Below are positions 43,916 to 53,094 of a DNA stretch of 64,000 bases, piece by piece (the stretch's first letter is position 1; every line of letters begins with the position of its first letter). The notes under the pieces were generated by a model, which worked only from the letters and a program-made list of their open reading frames with translations, was not told the DNA's origin and ran no database searches. The DNA lies in assembly GCA_035760965.1 (NCBI GenBank), contig DASTRY010000055.1, forward strand, positions 1 through 64,000, read 5' to 3'. The position numbers and the translations under genes were made by a program. Origin of the DNA: JADGHX01 sp035760965 (GTDB lineage Bacteria; Pseudomonadota; Gammaproteobacteria; Steroidobacterales; Steroidobacteraceae).

Positions 43916-44863
43916 TCAAGCGTTCATCACGAACTTGTCGCTGTCCGGCTGCAGCTCGAAGGCGCCGTCCATCACGGCACGCATCCAGGTCGCCGTCGCC
44001 ATGACGCCGCCGAATGCATAGAAATGGGGGCGCACGATACGGGCTTCCGGGTGGGCCTGCAAACCGCGCAGGATGCCGACCATCATCTCGTCCGGACCGG
44101 TCTTCATGCGGGCGAGATTCGTCATCGCCGAGAGATTCTTGGCGAGCGAGCCGAGCGAGGCGCCGACACCGCACGCCATCGCGAACTTGATGAGCTTCTG
44201 GAGCGGCGTCGGGCCGGCGATGCCGATGTGCACCGGCAGCGTGATGCCCTGCGCGACGAGGCCCGCGGCCCACTTGACCGCCGCGTCCGGATCGAAGCCG
44301 AACTGGGTCGCGATGTGCACCTTGATGCCGGTCCGCTCAGCCCAAGCCTGCTTGTGCTTCAAAGCGGCCAGCAGCACGGTGGGACCGACGTGGCGATGCC
44401 CTTCCGGATGTCCGGCGACGCCCGCGGCCTTGATCCCCGCCTGCTCGAGCGCGCCCGTGTCGATGACCTCCAGGGTGCTCGTGTACTTCAGAGGCTGTTC
44501 GCGATCTCCCGCCACCAGCAGAACCTGCTCCACGCCGGCGTCCGTGAGCTCGCCGAGCGCCGTGCGCAGCGCACGCTCGCTCTCGAGCCGGCGGGCGACG
44601 ATGTGGGGCGAGGCACGGAATCCCAGACTCTGAACCTTGGCAGCGACGCGCACGACGTCGTCGAGGCTCGCTTTCGGTGTGTGTGCAACATAGACCGTCA
44701 TCCCCGCGGGCAGCTTGTTCACGAGCGCGGGCACCAGCTCCTCGTCGTGAGTGGAAATCTCCGTGGACGCGGCGCGCGCGAACTCCACGATGCGGCTCTT
44801 CACGACCTCACCGCTGGCTGGCTCGACCTTGGCGTTCATTGCGACCTTTGCTTCTGCGTTCAT
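43916..44863 (-). CDS. metF: Methylenetetrahydrofolate reductase (MetF family)
   Basis: 315 residues, a TIM-barrel flavoenzyme. Family features: Glu in STEISTHDEE, the HIVARR segment, LLVAGDREQP, GHPEGHR, TQFGFDPDAA and the GIAGPTPLQKLIKFAMACGV segment. It is divergent from the usual biosynthetic MetF at the N-terminus, which has a 25-residue polar leader (MNAEAKVAMNAK...). A second ATG nine codons in is an alternative start. In LigM pathways the enzyme runs in reverse, oxidising 5-methyl-THF to methylene-THF. Confidence 0.88.
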   Translation of the reverse strand: MNAEAKVAMNAKVEPASGEVVKSRIVEFARAASTEISTHDEELVPALVNKLPAGMTVYVAHTPKASLDDVVRVAAKVQSLGFRASPHIVARRLESERALRTALGELTDAGVEQVLLVAGDREQPLKYTSTLEVIDTGALEQAGIKAAGVAGHPEGHRHVGPTVLLAALKHKQAWAERTGIKVHIATQFGFDPDAAVKWAAGLVAQGITLPVHIGIAGPTPLQKLIKFAMACGVGASLGSLAKNLSAMTNLARMKTGPDEMMVGILRGLQAHPEARIVRPHFYAFGGVMATATWMRAVMDGAFELQPDSDKFVMNA

Positions 44864-44889
44864 CGATTACCCTTGCGAAAAGAAAAGCG

Positions 44890-46080
44890 TCAGACCCTGC
44901 GTCGCGTGACGGTGAAGGTCTCGTCGTTGAACCACAGCCCGCCGTACTTCTGCAGCACGGCCTGCGTGGCCTGGAGGTAGGCGCCGCTCGTGACCATCGG
45001 CTCGAGCCGCTCGTCCTCGATCTGGTTCACGTAGATCGCCGCGTTCCAGGCGGCGAACAGAGTCGAGGTGCCGATGCGGTCGGCGATCTCCGACGGCAGG
45101 GTGTGCATCTCGTAGCGGAAGATCGCTTTGTCGTCCGGCGGCGCATGCAGCGTGTAGTCGCGCGCGTCGCGACCGAGCTCGACTTTCAACGCTGCAAGCA
45201 GCGCATGGCGGTCGACGGTGAACGGGTTCTCGCCGGGCCACAGCCGCTGCACGATCTCGAGCGCCGGGTCCTTGCCGGCCGACTGGATGGCGAGCAGGCG
45301 GCCGCCCGGCGCGAGGCTGCGCACGAGCGGCGCGAGCACCTTCTGCGCTTTGAACTCGGCGGACATGCGCGCGCGCCACGGCTGCGAGGCGAGAATGAAG
45401 TCGTAGCTCTCGAAGATGCGGCCCGGCTTGGGAATCACCGCATCGAGCAGGAACTTGTGGTCCTCGCGATAGAGCACGAGCACCGAGGGACGCACGTAGG
45501 TCGGGTTGCCGCTCTTCACGCTGAGCTTGGTTTGCCAGCCGTACGCGAGAGTCGGCGCGAGCTCTTCGATCTGCTCCGCGTACTCGTGCGCGGAGTTGCC
45601 GGTGAGCCGCACCTCTTGCCAGTTGAGCGCGGCCGCGAGGTGCGTGTCGCGCGGCATGAGGCGCGGCGCTTCGGCGTAGTTGAGATTGGTGATGACGAGC
45701 ACGGTGGCGGGGTGCTCGAAGAAGCGGTCCGGCATCTTCTCGAGACCGAGGCGCACATCCTCGAGGCTGATCTCCTTGGCCACCGCGAGCAGCGGCACCG
45801 TCGGGAAGATGCGATGCGTGTTGCGCATCATGCGCGAGAGCACCGTGGCATCGCCCATCCCGGCGTCGAAGATGCGCAGCGCCGGCGGCTGTGGGCGCAC
45901 GTGAATCAGCTCGTGCGAGACGCGCCGCGTGATCGCGGACTTCTCGTTGCACGTGTTGACGAACGCCAGGTACTTCTGGCGATTGTCGTAGAAGCGAAAA
46001 GGCGTCGACGCATCCGCGGCGGCTGCGATAGCGCCCGCATCGCTCGAGCCCCCCACGGCGCTCTTGGCGGCGACGTTCAT
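44890..46080 (-). CDS. Unassigned protein with class I methyltransferase-like motif; head of the one-carbon operon
   Basis: 396 residues. After an Ala/Ser-rich leader of about 30 residues it reads FRFYDNRQKYLAFVNTCNEK, then RIFDAGMGDATVLSRMMRN (near residue 74), which resembles the glycine-rich SAM-binding motif I, and later KVLAPLVRSLAPGGRLLAIQS, which fits a class I methyltransferase post-motif. The middle (GKPTYVRPSVLVLYREDHKF-like region) is unfamiliar. I do not recognise the family. The stop is 26 bp from metF, so it is co-transcribed with the SAM/THF genes; it could be a SAM-dependent methyltransferase or a regulator that senses SAM/SAH. Confidence 0.7.
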   Translation of the reverse strand: MNVAAKSAVGGSSDAGAIAAAADASTPFRFYDNRQKYLAFVNTCNEKSAITRRVSHELIHVRPQPPALRIFDAGMGDATVLSRMMRNTHRIFPTVPLLAVAKEISLEDVRLGLEKMPDRFFEHPATVLVITNLNYAEAPRLMPRDTHLAAALNWQEVRLTGNSAHEYAEQIEELAPTLAYGWQTKLSVKSGNPTYVRPSVLVLYREDHKFLLDAVIPKPGRIFESYDFILASQPWRARMSAEFKAQKVLAPLVRSLAPGGRLLAIQSAGKDPALEIVQRLWPGENPFTVDRHALLAALKVELGRDARDYTLHAPPDDKAIFRYEMHTLPSEIADRIGTSTLFAAWNAAIYVNQIEDERLEPMVTSGAYLQATQAVLQKYGGLWFNDETFTVTRRRV

Positions 46081-46125
46081 TGCGTCGTTCCTCTACGGTG
46101 CCTCTTGGAACGGACGCAGACGGTA

Positions 46126-46188
46126 CCCAGGCCTCTGGGAGCCCGGAAATCGAAAGGTGCGATACGAGTTATTCGTGGTGCAAATAAC
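46126..46188. promoter_or_regulatory. Inverted repeats upstream of the one-carbon operon
   Basis: Upstream of the operon's first gene lie GTTATT-N9-AATAAC (46168-46188) and CCCAG-gcct-CTGGG (46126-46139). The AT-rich inverted repeat is unusual in this GC-rich sequence and is placed like an operator or promoter element. No regulator gene is immediately adjacent. Confidence 0.45.
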
Positions 46189-46227
46189 GCCCGAGCAGGC
46201 GCTCATGCCCGCTTGCGGTGCGTACGC

Positions 46228-46653
46228 TCACCTCGAGATCTGCAGCTTCCCGAAGGCGATCCCGAGGTCCCAGCCCTTGCCCGTCCCGGACAGGGCGAGC
46301 GAGACCTCGCCTTTGGTCATGACGTTGGCCTGTGCCGAATTCACGGCACCGGCGTGGGCTTCGGCTGCGACATAACTACCGAGCAGCTCCTCGATGCCCC
46401 CGGAAATGCCGGTGAACTCGCCCCGGCCGTCCTCGATGGTGGACTTCCCGACGGTCAGTCCGCCGCCGCGCGCTCGCAGCTTCACGTTCATGGACTGGCC
46501 GTTGCTGCACTTGATATGGCCCGTGCCATTGGCCGTCTTGTAGAACGCCGACCAGCCGCTCATCTTGAAGGTCATCGTGCACTTGGTGTTGCCCGCATGG
46601 GCGGCCGCGCTGGCGGCCAGCAAGACGAGGGTGGAAAGCACTGCTCTACGCAC
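46228..46653 (-). CDS. Small secreted protein, function unknown
   Basis: 141 residues. A signal peptide (MRRAVLSTLVLLAASAAAHA) is followed by NTKCTMTFKMSGWSAFYKTANG and a Gly-rich beta-type sequence with two cysteines (Cys in TKCTM and in HIKCSNGQ) that could pair. The C-terminus contains GEVSLALSGTGKGWDLGIAFG. It looks like a periplasmic beta-sandwich or lipid-binding-like protein, but I do not recognise the family. It sits alone between the formate dehydrogenase operon and the one-carbon operon, in the same orientation. Confidence 0.75.
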   Translation of the reverse strand: MRRAVLSTLVLLAASAAAHAGNTKCTMTFKMSGWSAFYKTANGTGHIKCSNGQSMNVKLRARGGGLTVGKSTIEDGRGEFTGISGGIEELLGSYVAAEAHAGAVNSAQANVMTKGEVSLALSGTGKGWDLGIAFGKLQISR

Positions 46654-46762
46654 GATAGTCGCTCCTCAGCAAAGCACGAGCGCGGCAGCAGGGCTGCGGC
46701 GCGGCGCCCATGCTTACGCAGGACGTCGCGCGTTTCAATCTGTCGCGTGTTGCGGGCGCGCC

Positions 46763-47017
46763 TCAGCCGCGGGCCGCAGGAGGTTGCTGCGCGGAGGACG
46801 GACGCTCGGCCGCGAGGAGCGCCACCGCTTTGCGGGCGACCTCCTCGAGACCCTCACCGCCCGTGCGGTCGTAGTGCTCGAGCATCTGCTTGCGCATGCG
46901 CGGCTCCCAGAACCGGCGCAGATGGGTGGCGACGGCGGCGGGCGCGTCTTGACCCGACTCGGCTTCGTAGAAGTACGAGATCTCGTTCGCCATCTTGATC
47001 AGTGATTCGATTTTCAT
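46763..47017 (-). CDS. fdsD: NAD-dependent formate dehydrogenase delta subunit
   Basis: 84 residues from ATG at 47017, overlapping the fdhD stop (ATGA). It has the family pattern: LIKMANEISYFYEA near the start and VATHLRRFWEPRMRKQM in the middle. FdsD is a small accessory needed for mature, active FdsABG, likely in molybdenum cofactor sulfuration or insertion. Last gene of the fds operon. Confidence 0.9.
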   Translation of the reverse strand: MKIESLIKMANEISYFYEAESGQDAPAAVATHLRRFWEPRMRKQMLEHYDRTGGEGLEEVARKAVALLAAERPSSAQQPPAARG

Positions 47018-47811
47018 GACGTCAGTCGTTCGGGGTTGGCATACACCACGTGGCTCGTCCGCCGCGCAAAGCCGACCAGCGTCAGGCCGGTCTGCTGCGC
47101 CATGCGAATCGCCAGCCCCGTGGGGGCGGATACTGCGGCGACGAACGCGATGCCTGCCGTCGCCGCCTTTTGAACCATCTCGAAACTCGCGCGGCTCGTG
47201 ATGATCGCGTATCCCGCGCTCACGTCGGCCCCGGACCGCACGAGCGCACCGATCACCTTGTCGAGCGCGTTGTGGCGACCCACGTCTTCGCGCACGAGCT
47301 GAATGCCCTCGCGCGGCAAGACCCACGCCGCGGCATGGATGCTGCCCGTGCGCGCGTTGACGGGCTGACGCCCCTCGAGCTGCAAGAGCGCTGCGTGCAG
47401 CTCGGCAGCCGTGACCGTCGGGCCCGCGCCCACCCGCGTCGGGGGGCGAATCGCCTCATCGACCGTTTCGGCGCCGCAGAGCCCGCAACCGCTGCGTCCG
47501 GTGAGATTGCGCCGGCGGCGCAGCAGCTCCGAGAAGCGCTCGCCCGCAATCCCGATGCGCACCTCGACGGACTCCGCACCGCTCACCACTTCGACCGACT
47601 GGATCTCGCGCGGGCTCGCGACGAGCCCTTCGCTCACCGTGAACCCGACCGCGTAATCCTCGAGATCCGCCGGTGTCGCGAGCATCACGACGTGCGGCAC
47701 ACCGTGATACACGAGCGCGACCGGCACTTCCTCGGTGACGAAATCGGTCGTGTGCGTGACGACACCGTCGAGCCAGCGCTGAACCGGCACCTCCGAGCTG
47801 CTGCGGTTCAT
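47014..47811 (-). CDS. fdhD: FdhD sulfurtransferase for formate dehydrogenase maturation
   Basis: 265 residues. The essential cysteine pair is in SGCGLCGAE (near residues 109-115); EVPVALVYHGVPHVVMLATP, GSIHAAAW and REDVGRHNALDKVIG are family blocks. It transfers sulfur from a desulfurase to the Mo-bisPGD cofactor of FdsA. It follows fdsA by 113 bp and overlaps fdsD. Confidence 0.95.
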   Translation of the reverse strand: MNRSSSEVPVQRWLDGVVTHTTDFVTEEVPVALVYHGVPHVVMLATPADLEDYAVGFTVSEGLVASPREIQSVEVVSGAESVEVRIGIAGERFSELLRRRRNLTGRSGCGLCGAETVDEAIRPPTRVGAGPTVTAAELHAALLQLEGRQPVNARTGSIHAAAWVLPREGIQLVREDVGRHNALDKVIGALVRSGADVSAGYAIITSRASFEMVQKAATAGIAFVAAVSAPTGLAIRMAQQTGLTLVGFARRTSHVVYANPERLTS

Positions 47812-47924
47812 CGGCGACGCGCCGCCGAGCGGGCCGCTTCACGGACGACTGGGAGCGCCTCGCGCGCGCCTCCGCAACCGACCACGCACAACCCGTTCAT
47901 GGACCGAGGCCGGGCCGCCGTGCG

Positions 47925-50798
47925 TCAGGCGTGCACCGGCTCCTTGTGTCCGTGGTGCGTCTCGTCGCCGATGCTCGCGCGCTTCTGCCACGCATCGCGC
48001 TGATCCACCTTGATGACCTGCACGGCCGTGACCTTGTACTCGGGGCAGTTCGTCGCCCAGTCGGAGTTGTCCGTCGTCACGATGTTCGCGCCCGTCTCCG
48101 GGAAATGGAACGTCGTGTACACGACACCCGGATGGATGCGCTCCGTTACCACCGCTCGCAGCACGATATCGCCGGTGCGGCTCGACATACCGACCCAGTC
48201 GCCCGTCTCGATGCCGCGCGACTCCGCATCCGCCGGGTGGATCTCGAGGATGTCCTCGGAGTGCCACTTGCTGTTCGGCGTGCGGCGCGTCTGCGCACCG
48301 ACGTTGTACTGGCTCAGGATGCGCCCCGTCGTGAGGATGAGCGGGAACTTGCGCGTCGTGCGCTCGCTCGTCGGCACGTACTCCGTGACCAGGAACTTGC
48401 CCTTGCCGCGCACGAAGTGATCGACGTGCATGGTCGGCGTGCCTTCCGGCGCCGCCTCGTTGCACGGCCACTGGATGCTGCCGAGCCGGTCGAGCTTCTC
48501 GTACGAGACGCCGGCGAAGGTCGGCGTGAGACGCGCGATCTCGTCCATGATCTCGGACGGATGGCTGTAGCTCATCGGATAGCCGAGCGCGTTCGAGAGC
48601 ATGCAGGTGATCTGCCAGTCCTGATACCCGGCGAGCGGCTCGACGATCTTGCGCACGCGCGAGATCCGCCGCTCGGCGTTGACGAACGTGCCGTCCTTCT
48701 CGATGAACGAGGAGCCCGGCAGGAACACGTGCGCGAACGCCGCCGTCTCGTTCAGGAACAGGTCCTGGATGACCACGCATTCCATCGCCTCCATGGCGGC
48801 AGTGACGTGATGCGTGTTGGGATCGGACTGCACGAAATCCTCGCCCTGGATGTACATCCCCTTGAAGCTGCCATCGAGCGCCGCTTCGAACATGTTCGTG
48901 ATGCGCAGGCCCGGCTCGGGTTCGAGTGACACGCCCCACGCTTCCTCGAAGCTCTTGCGCACGAGCGCGTCGGACACGTGCCGATAGCCGCTGAACTCGT
49001 GCGGGAACGAGCCCATGTCGCACGAGCCCTGCACGTTGTTCTGGCCGCGCAGCGGGTTGATGCCGACGCCTTCGCGGCCGACGTTACCCGTCGCCATCGC
49101 AAGGTTCGCGATGCCCATGACCATCGTCGTGCCCTGGCTGTGCTCGGTGACGCCGAGGCCGTAGTAGATGGCCGAGTTGCCCGGCTTCGCGTACAGGCGC
49201 GCCGCACCGCGCACCAGCTCCGCGTCGACGCCCGTGATCGGCTCGACGGCTTCCGGAGAATTGCGCTCCTCGGCGACGAACTTCTTCCACTTCTCGTAGG
49301 AGTCGCGCTCGCACCGGTCGGCGATGTACTGATCGTTCGTGAGCCCTTCCGTCACGATGACGTGCGCCATCGCATTGATGATGGCGACGTTCGTGCCGGG
49401 CCGCAGGCGCAGGTGGTAGTCCGCCTTGACGTGCGGCGACTGCACGATGCCCGTCGCGCGCGGATCGACCACGATGAGCTTCGCACCCTGGCGCAGGCGG
49501 CGCTTGATCTGCGAGCCGAACACCGGGTGCGCCTCGGTCGGATTCGCGCCGATGATCATGATCACGTCCGACTTCATGACGGACTGGAATTCCTGCGTGC
49601 CCGCCGATTCGCCGATCGTGTTCTTGAGCCCGAAGCCCGTCGGCGAGTGGCACACGCGCGCGCACGTGTCGACGTTGTTGTTGCCGAACGCCGCGCGAAT
49701 CAGCTTCTGCACGAGGAACGTCTCTTCGTTCGTGCAACGCGACGAGGTGATGCCCCCGATCGAGTACTTGCCGTACTTCGCCTGGATGCGCTTGAACTCG
49801 CTGGCCGCGTAGTTGATCGCCTCCTCCCACGTGACCTCCTGCCACGGGTCGGTGATCTTCTTGCGCAACATGGGCTTCGTCACACGATCGGAGTGGGTCG
49901 TGTAGCCGTAGGCAAAGCGCCCCTTGATGCACGCGTGGCCCTTGTTCGCGTGGCCGTGGCGGTTCGGCGCCATGCGGATGATTTCCGCCGTCGCACCTTC
50001 GCCCTTCGATTCCGCCTTGAAGCTGCAGCCGACGCCGCAGTAGCCGCACGTCGTGGTCGTGACGCGCTCCGGCTGACCCATGACGGCGACGGGCTTCTCG
50101 ATGAGCGCGCCCGTCGGGCACGACTCGACGCACGCGCCGCAGGAGACGCACTCGGAATCCATGAACGGCTCGTTCTGGCTCGCGGCCACCTTCGAATCGA
50201 AGCCGCGTCCGTCGATCGTCAGCGCGAAGGTGCCCTGCACTTCATCGCATGCGCGCACGCAGCGCGAGCAGACGATGCAGAGCTCGGGATTGAACCCGAA
50301 GTACGGATTGCTGGTGTCGTGCCGGATATCGTCCGCATGCTGGGGCCAGTGTGTCTTGCCCTTGGCATACGAGGTCTCCTTGATGCCGACCTCGGCCGCC
50401 ATGGTCTGCAGCTCGCAGTGATTGTCGGCGGGACACGTCTCGCACTCGAGCGGATGGTCCGAGATGTAGAGGTCGAGCACGCCGCGGCGGAGCGCAGTGA
50501 GCTTCTCCGACTGCGTGCGGATCTTCATGCCCGGCGCGACGGTGGTCGTGCACGAGGCCGGATAGCCTTTGCGTCCCTCGATCTCGACCAGGCAGAGGCG
50601 GCACGAGCCGAACGCCTTCAGCGTGTCCGTGGCGCAGAGCTTGGGTACGTTGGTACCGGCCAGCGCGGCGGCGCGCATGACCGATGTGCCCTCGGGCACC
50701 GTGACCGGGATGCCGTCGATCTCCACCGTGACCTGCGCGGTCTTGCCGTCGGTGTCGACGGCGGGGGTTCCGAGATCTCTGTAATCGATCGCAAACAT
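47925..50798 (-). CDS. fdsA: NAD-dependent formate dehydrogenase alpha subunit (Mo-bisPGD)
   Basis: 957 residues. The N-terminal [2Fe-2S] domain (CATDTLKAFGSCRLCLVEIEG, near residues 55-80), a His/Cys segment (CETCPADNHCELQ), two [4Fe-4S] ferredoxin clusters (CIVCSRCVRACDE, CVSCGACVESCP) and a further cluster (CGYCGVGCSF) precede the molybdopterin oxidoreductase domain. The Mo-ligand cysteine lies in RVCHSPTGFGLK. Tunnel and substrate residues cannot be checked here. It oxidises formate to CO2 in the cytoplasm and passes electrons to FdsB/FdsG and NAD. Confidence 0.95.
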   Translation of the reverse strand: MFAIDYRDLGTPAVDTDGKTAQVTVEIDGIPVTVPEGTSVMRAAALAGTNVPKLCATDTLKAFGSCRLCLVEIEGRKGYPASCTTTVAPGMKIRTQSEKLTALRRGVLDLYISDHPLECETCPADNHCELQTMAAEVGIKETSYAKGKTHWPQHADDIRHDTSNPYFGFNPELCIVCSRCVRACDEVQGTFALTIDGRGFDSKVAASQNEPFMDSECVSCGACVESCPTGALIEKPVAVMGQPERVTTTTCGYCGVGCSFKAESKGEGATAEIIRMAPNRHGHANKGHACIKGRFAYGYTTHSDRVTKPMLRKKITDPWQEVTWEEAINYAASEFKRIQAKYGKYSIGGITSSRCTNEETFLVQKLIRAAFGNNNVDTCARVCHSPTGFGLKNTIGESAGTQEFQSVMKSDVIMIIGANPTEAHPVFGSQIKRRLRQGAKLIVVDPRATGIVQSPHVKADYHLRLRPGTNVAIINAMAHVIVTEGLTNDQYIADRCERDSYEKWKKFVAEERNSPEAVEPITGVDAELVRGAARLYAKPGNSAIYYGLGVTEHSQGTTMVMGIANLAMATGNVGREGVGINPLRGQNNVQGSCDMGSFPHEFSGYRHVSDALVRKSFEEAWGVSLEPEPGLRITNMFEAALDGSFKGMYIQGEDFVQSDPNTHHVTAAMEAMECVVIQDLFLNETAAFAHVFLPGSSFIEKDGTFVNAERRISRVRKIVEPLAGYQDWQITCMLSNALGYPMSYSHPSEIMDEIARLTPTFAGVSYEKLDRLGSIQWPCNEAAPEGTPTMHVDHFVRGKGKFLVTEYVPTSERTTRKFPLILTTGRILSQYNVGAQTRRTPNSKWHSEDILEIHPADAESRGIETGDWVGMSSRTGDIVLRAVVTERIHPGVVYTTFHFPETGANIVTTDNSDWATNCPEYKVTAVQVIKVDQRDAWQKRASIGDETHHGHKEPVHA

Positions 50799-50872
50799 GG
50801 GCGTCTCCGCTGGATCCGGGCGGCGGGCTCAGCAGCCGCAGAAGTGCCGAGGATTCACTTGTCGCATGACAA

Positions 50873-52441
50873 CTATACCCTCCGCTCGTCGTGGCCGAGA
50901 CCGCGGGCGCGGTTCCGGAAATCTTCCGAAAAATGTTTGAGCGCGCTCGTGACGGGGAACGGCGTCATGCCGCCCAGTCCGCAAAGCGAACCCTGCAGCA
51001 TGGTTTCGCAGAGGTCCTCGAGCAGGCGCACATTTCGTTCCGTATCGATGCCCTGGATGATCCGATCCACGACCTCGACTCCGCGGGTCGAGCCGATCCG
51101 GCACGGCGTGCACTTCCCGCACGACTCCACTGCGCAGAACTCCATCGCGTAGCGGGCCATTTTGGCCATGTCGACGGTGTCGTCGAAGGCCACGATCCCG
51201 CCGTGACCGAGCAACGCGCCGATGGCGGAGAGGGCTTCGTAGTCCACCACCACGTCGAACTGGCTCGCCGGGATGTACGCCCCGAGCGGCCCGCCGACCT
51301 GCACCGCTCGCAGCGGCCGGCCCGTCGCCGAGCCCCCGCCGTAGTCGTACAGCAGCTCTTTGAGCGTGAGGCCAAATGCCCTTTCGACCAGGCCTCCCCG
51401 CTTGATGTTTCCCGCGAGCTGAATGGGCAGCGTCCCGCGCGATTTGCCGGTGCCGAAGTCGCGATAGAACGCCGCACCCTTCGCGAGAATCACCGGCACG
51501 CTCGCGAGCGTGATCACGTTGTTCACGATGGTCGGCTGGCCGAAGAGGCCCTTGATCGCGGGCAACGGCGGACGCACGCGCACCTCGCCGCGCTTACCCT
51601 CGAGGCTCTCGAGCATCGAGGTCTCTTCGCCGCAGATATAGGCGCCCGCGCCGAGCCGCACTTCGAGATCGAAGCGGCGGCCGCTGCCCATCACGTCCGC
51701 GCCGAGATAGCGCGCCTGATACGCGGCCGCGATCGCCTCGTTCAGCACCTTGTAGGCGTGCGGATATTCGCAGCGCAGATAGATGTAGCCCTGGGTCGCG
51801 CCGACGGCCAGGCCCGCGATGGTCATGCCCTCGATGAGCATGAGCGGATCGCCTTCCATGAGCATGCGGTCCGCGAACGTACCGGAGTCACCCTCGTCCG
51901 CATTGCACGTCACGTACTTCTGCGCGGCCTTCTGATCGAGCACCGTCTTCCACTTGATGCCCGTCGGAAACGCGGCGCCGCCGCGCCCGCGCAGACCCGA
52001 GTCGGACACCGCCTGCACGACCTCGGCCTGCGACATCTTGAGCGACTGCTTCAGGCCCTGGTAGCCGCCGTGCGCGACGTAGTCGGCCACGCTCACCGGA
52101 TCGGTGATGCCGACGCGCTCGAACGTCAGCCGCTGCTGGCTCTTCAGAAACGGCAGCTCGCTCGTGACGCCGTGACCGAGCGGATGCTTGCCGCCCGTGT
52201 GAAAGCCGGCGTCGAAGAGCCCCGGGACATCGCTCGCCTGCACGGGCCCGTACGCGACGCGGCCGCCCGCAGTGGCGACCTCGACCAGCGGCTCGAGCCA
52301 GTACATGCCGCGCGAGCCGTTGCGGATGACACGCACATCGAGGTTGCGGGCCTTCGCCTCTTTCGCGATGGCCTGCGCCGTGGCTTCCGCGCCGAGCGAG
52401 AGCGCGCCGGAATCGCGGGGAACGTAGATGTCGATACTCAT
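50873..52441 (-). CDS. fdsB: NAD-dependent formate dehydrogenase beta subunit (NuoF-like)
   Basis: 522 residues from ATG at 52441, overlapping fdsG (ATGA). An N-terminal thioredoxin-like part precedes the NuoF core: NAD/FMN sites GLRGRGGAAFPTGIKW and CNADEGDSGTFADR, GAGAYICGEETSML, and the [4Fe-4S] ligands in ESCGKCTPCRIG with the distal Cys in GSLCGLGG. It reduces NAD using electrons from FdsA. The gap to fdsA is 74 bp. Confidence 0.95.
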   Translation of the reverse strand: MSIDIYVPRDSGALSLGAEATAQAIAKEAKARNLDVRVIRNGSRGMYWLEPLVEVATAGGRVAYGPVQASDVPGLFDAGFHTGGKHPLGHGVTSELPFLKSQQRLTFERVGITDPVSVADYVAHGGYQGLKQSLKMSQAEVVQAVSDSGLRGRGGAAFPTGIKWKTVLDQKAAQKYVTCNADEGDSGTFADRMLMEGDPLMLIEGMTIAGLAVGATQGYIYLRCEYPHAYKVLNEAIAAAYQARYLGADVMGSGRRFDLEVRLGAGAYICGEETSMLESLEGKRGEVRVRPPLPAIKGLFGQPTIVNNVITLASVPVILAKGAAFYRDFGTGKSRGTLPIQLAGNIKRGGLVERAFGLTLKELLYDYGGGSATGRPLRAVQVGGPLGAYIPASQFDVVVDYEALSAIGALLGHGGIVAFDDTVDMAKMARYAMEFCAVESCGKCTPCRIGSTRGVEVVDRIIQGIDTERNVRLLEDLCETMLQGSLCGLGGMTPFPVTSALKHFSEDFRNRARGLGHDERRV

Positions 52442-52920
52442 GACTTGCGCCGCCACTGCGCGAGGAGATCATCGAACCGCTCGGGCGTCACGCGCCCGCA
52501 GATCTCCTCGTCTTTCATGACCGCCGGCGAGCACGCGCAATTGCCGAGACAGTAGACCGGCTCGAGCGTGAATTCGCCGTCGGCGGTCGTCTGGTGGAAA
52601 TCGACGCCGAGCCGCTGCTTGATGTGCGCCGTGAGCGCCTCGGCGCCCATGGCCTGACAGGACTCGGCCTGGCACACCCGGACGATCTGCCGCCCCGGGG
52701 CCGCATGGCGGAAGTAGTGATAGAACGTGACGACGCCGTGGACTTCGGCGCGCGAGAGGTTCAGCTCCTCCGCGAGCACGGGCACGGCCGCCGCGGGAAT
52801 GAACCCGAGCTCCGCCTGAACGCCGTGGAGGATTTCGATGAGTGCGCCGGGACGAGATCGGTTGGCCGCTACGACGCGGAGTACGGCTTCCCGCTGTGCT
52901 GGGGCAAGGGGCTGTTGCAT
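52438..52920 (-). CDS. fdsG: NAD-dependent formate dehydrogenase gamma subunit (NuoE-like)
   Basis: 160 residues with a thioredoxin-like [2Fe-2S] fold. The four ligands are in VCQAESCQAMG and CLGNCACSPAV. ELNLSRAEVHGVVTFYHYFR is the family helix. First gene of the fds operon, divergent from a LysR regulator across 174 bp. Confidence 0.94.
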   Translation of the reverse strand: MQQPLAPAQREAVLRVVAANRSRPGALIEILHGVQAELGFIPAAAVPVLAEELNLSRAEVHGVVTFYHYFRHAAPGRQIVRVCQAESCQAMGAEALTAHIKQRLGVDFHQTTADGEFTLEPVYCLGNCACSPAVMKDEEICGRVTPERFDDLLAQWRRKS

Positions 52921-53094
52921 TTGGGTCGGGAACGTTAGGGCGCGGCCCGTTGGGGTGCAATCAGATTTCCGGATTGAAGCTATTCGCGTGGACTATACGT
53001 CGGAACTCCCGGTTCCCGAAGGTAATTTGCCCGGCCGCGCGCCGTCCCAGGGAAGGGACACCCCGCTCCGTCACCGCTACACTTGCGCCCCAAA
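52921..53094. promoter_or_regulatory. Divergent promoter region between fdsG and the LysR gene
   Basis: 174 bp, the natural site for LysR control of the formate dehydrogenase operon. It contains the inverted repeat GGAAC-N5-GTTCC (53002-53016) and several T-N11-A type spacings in the stretch 52970-53000. The exact LysR box is not resolvable by eye. Confidence 0.5.
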
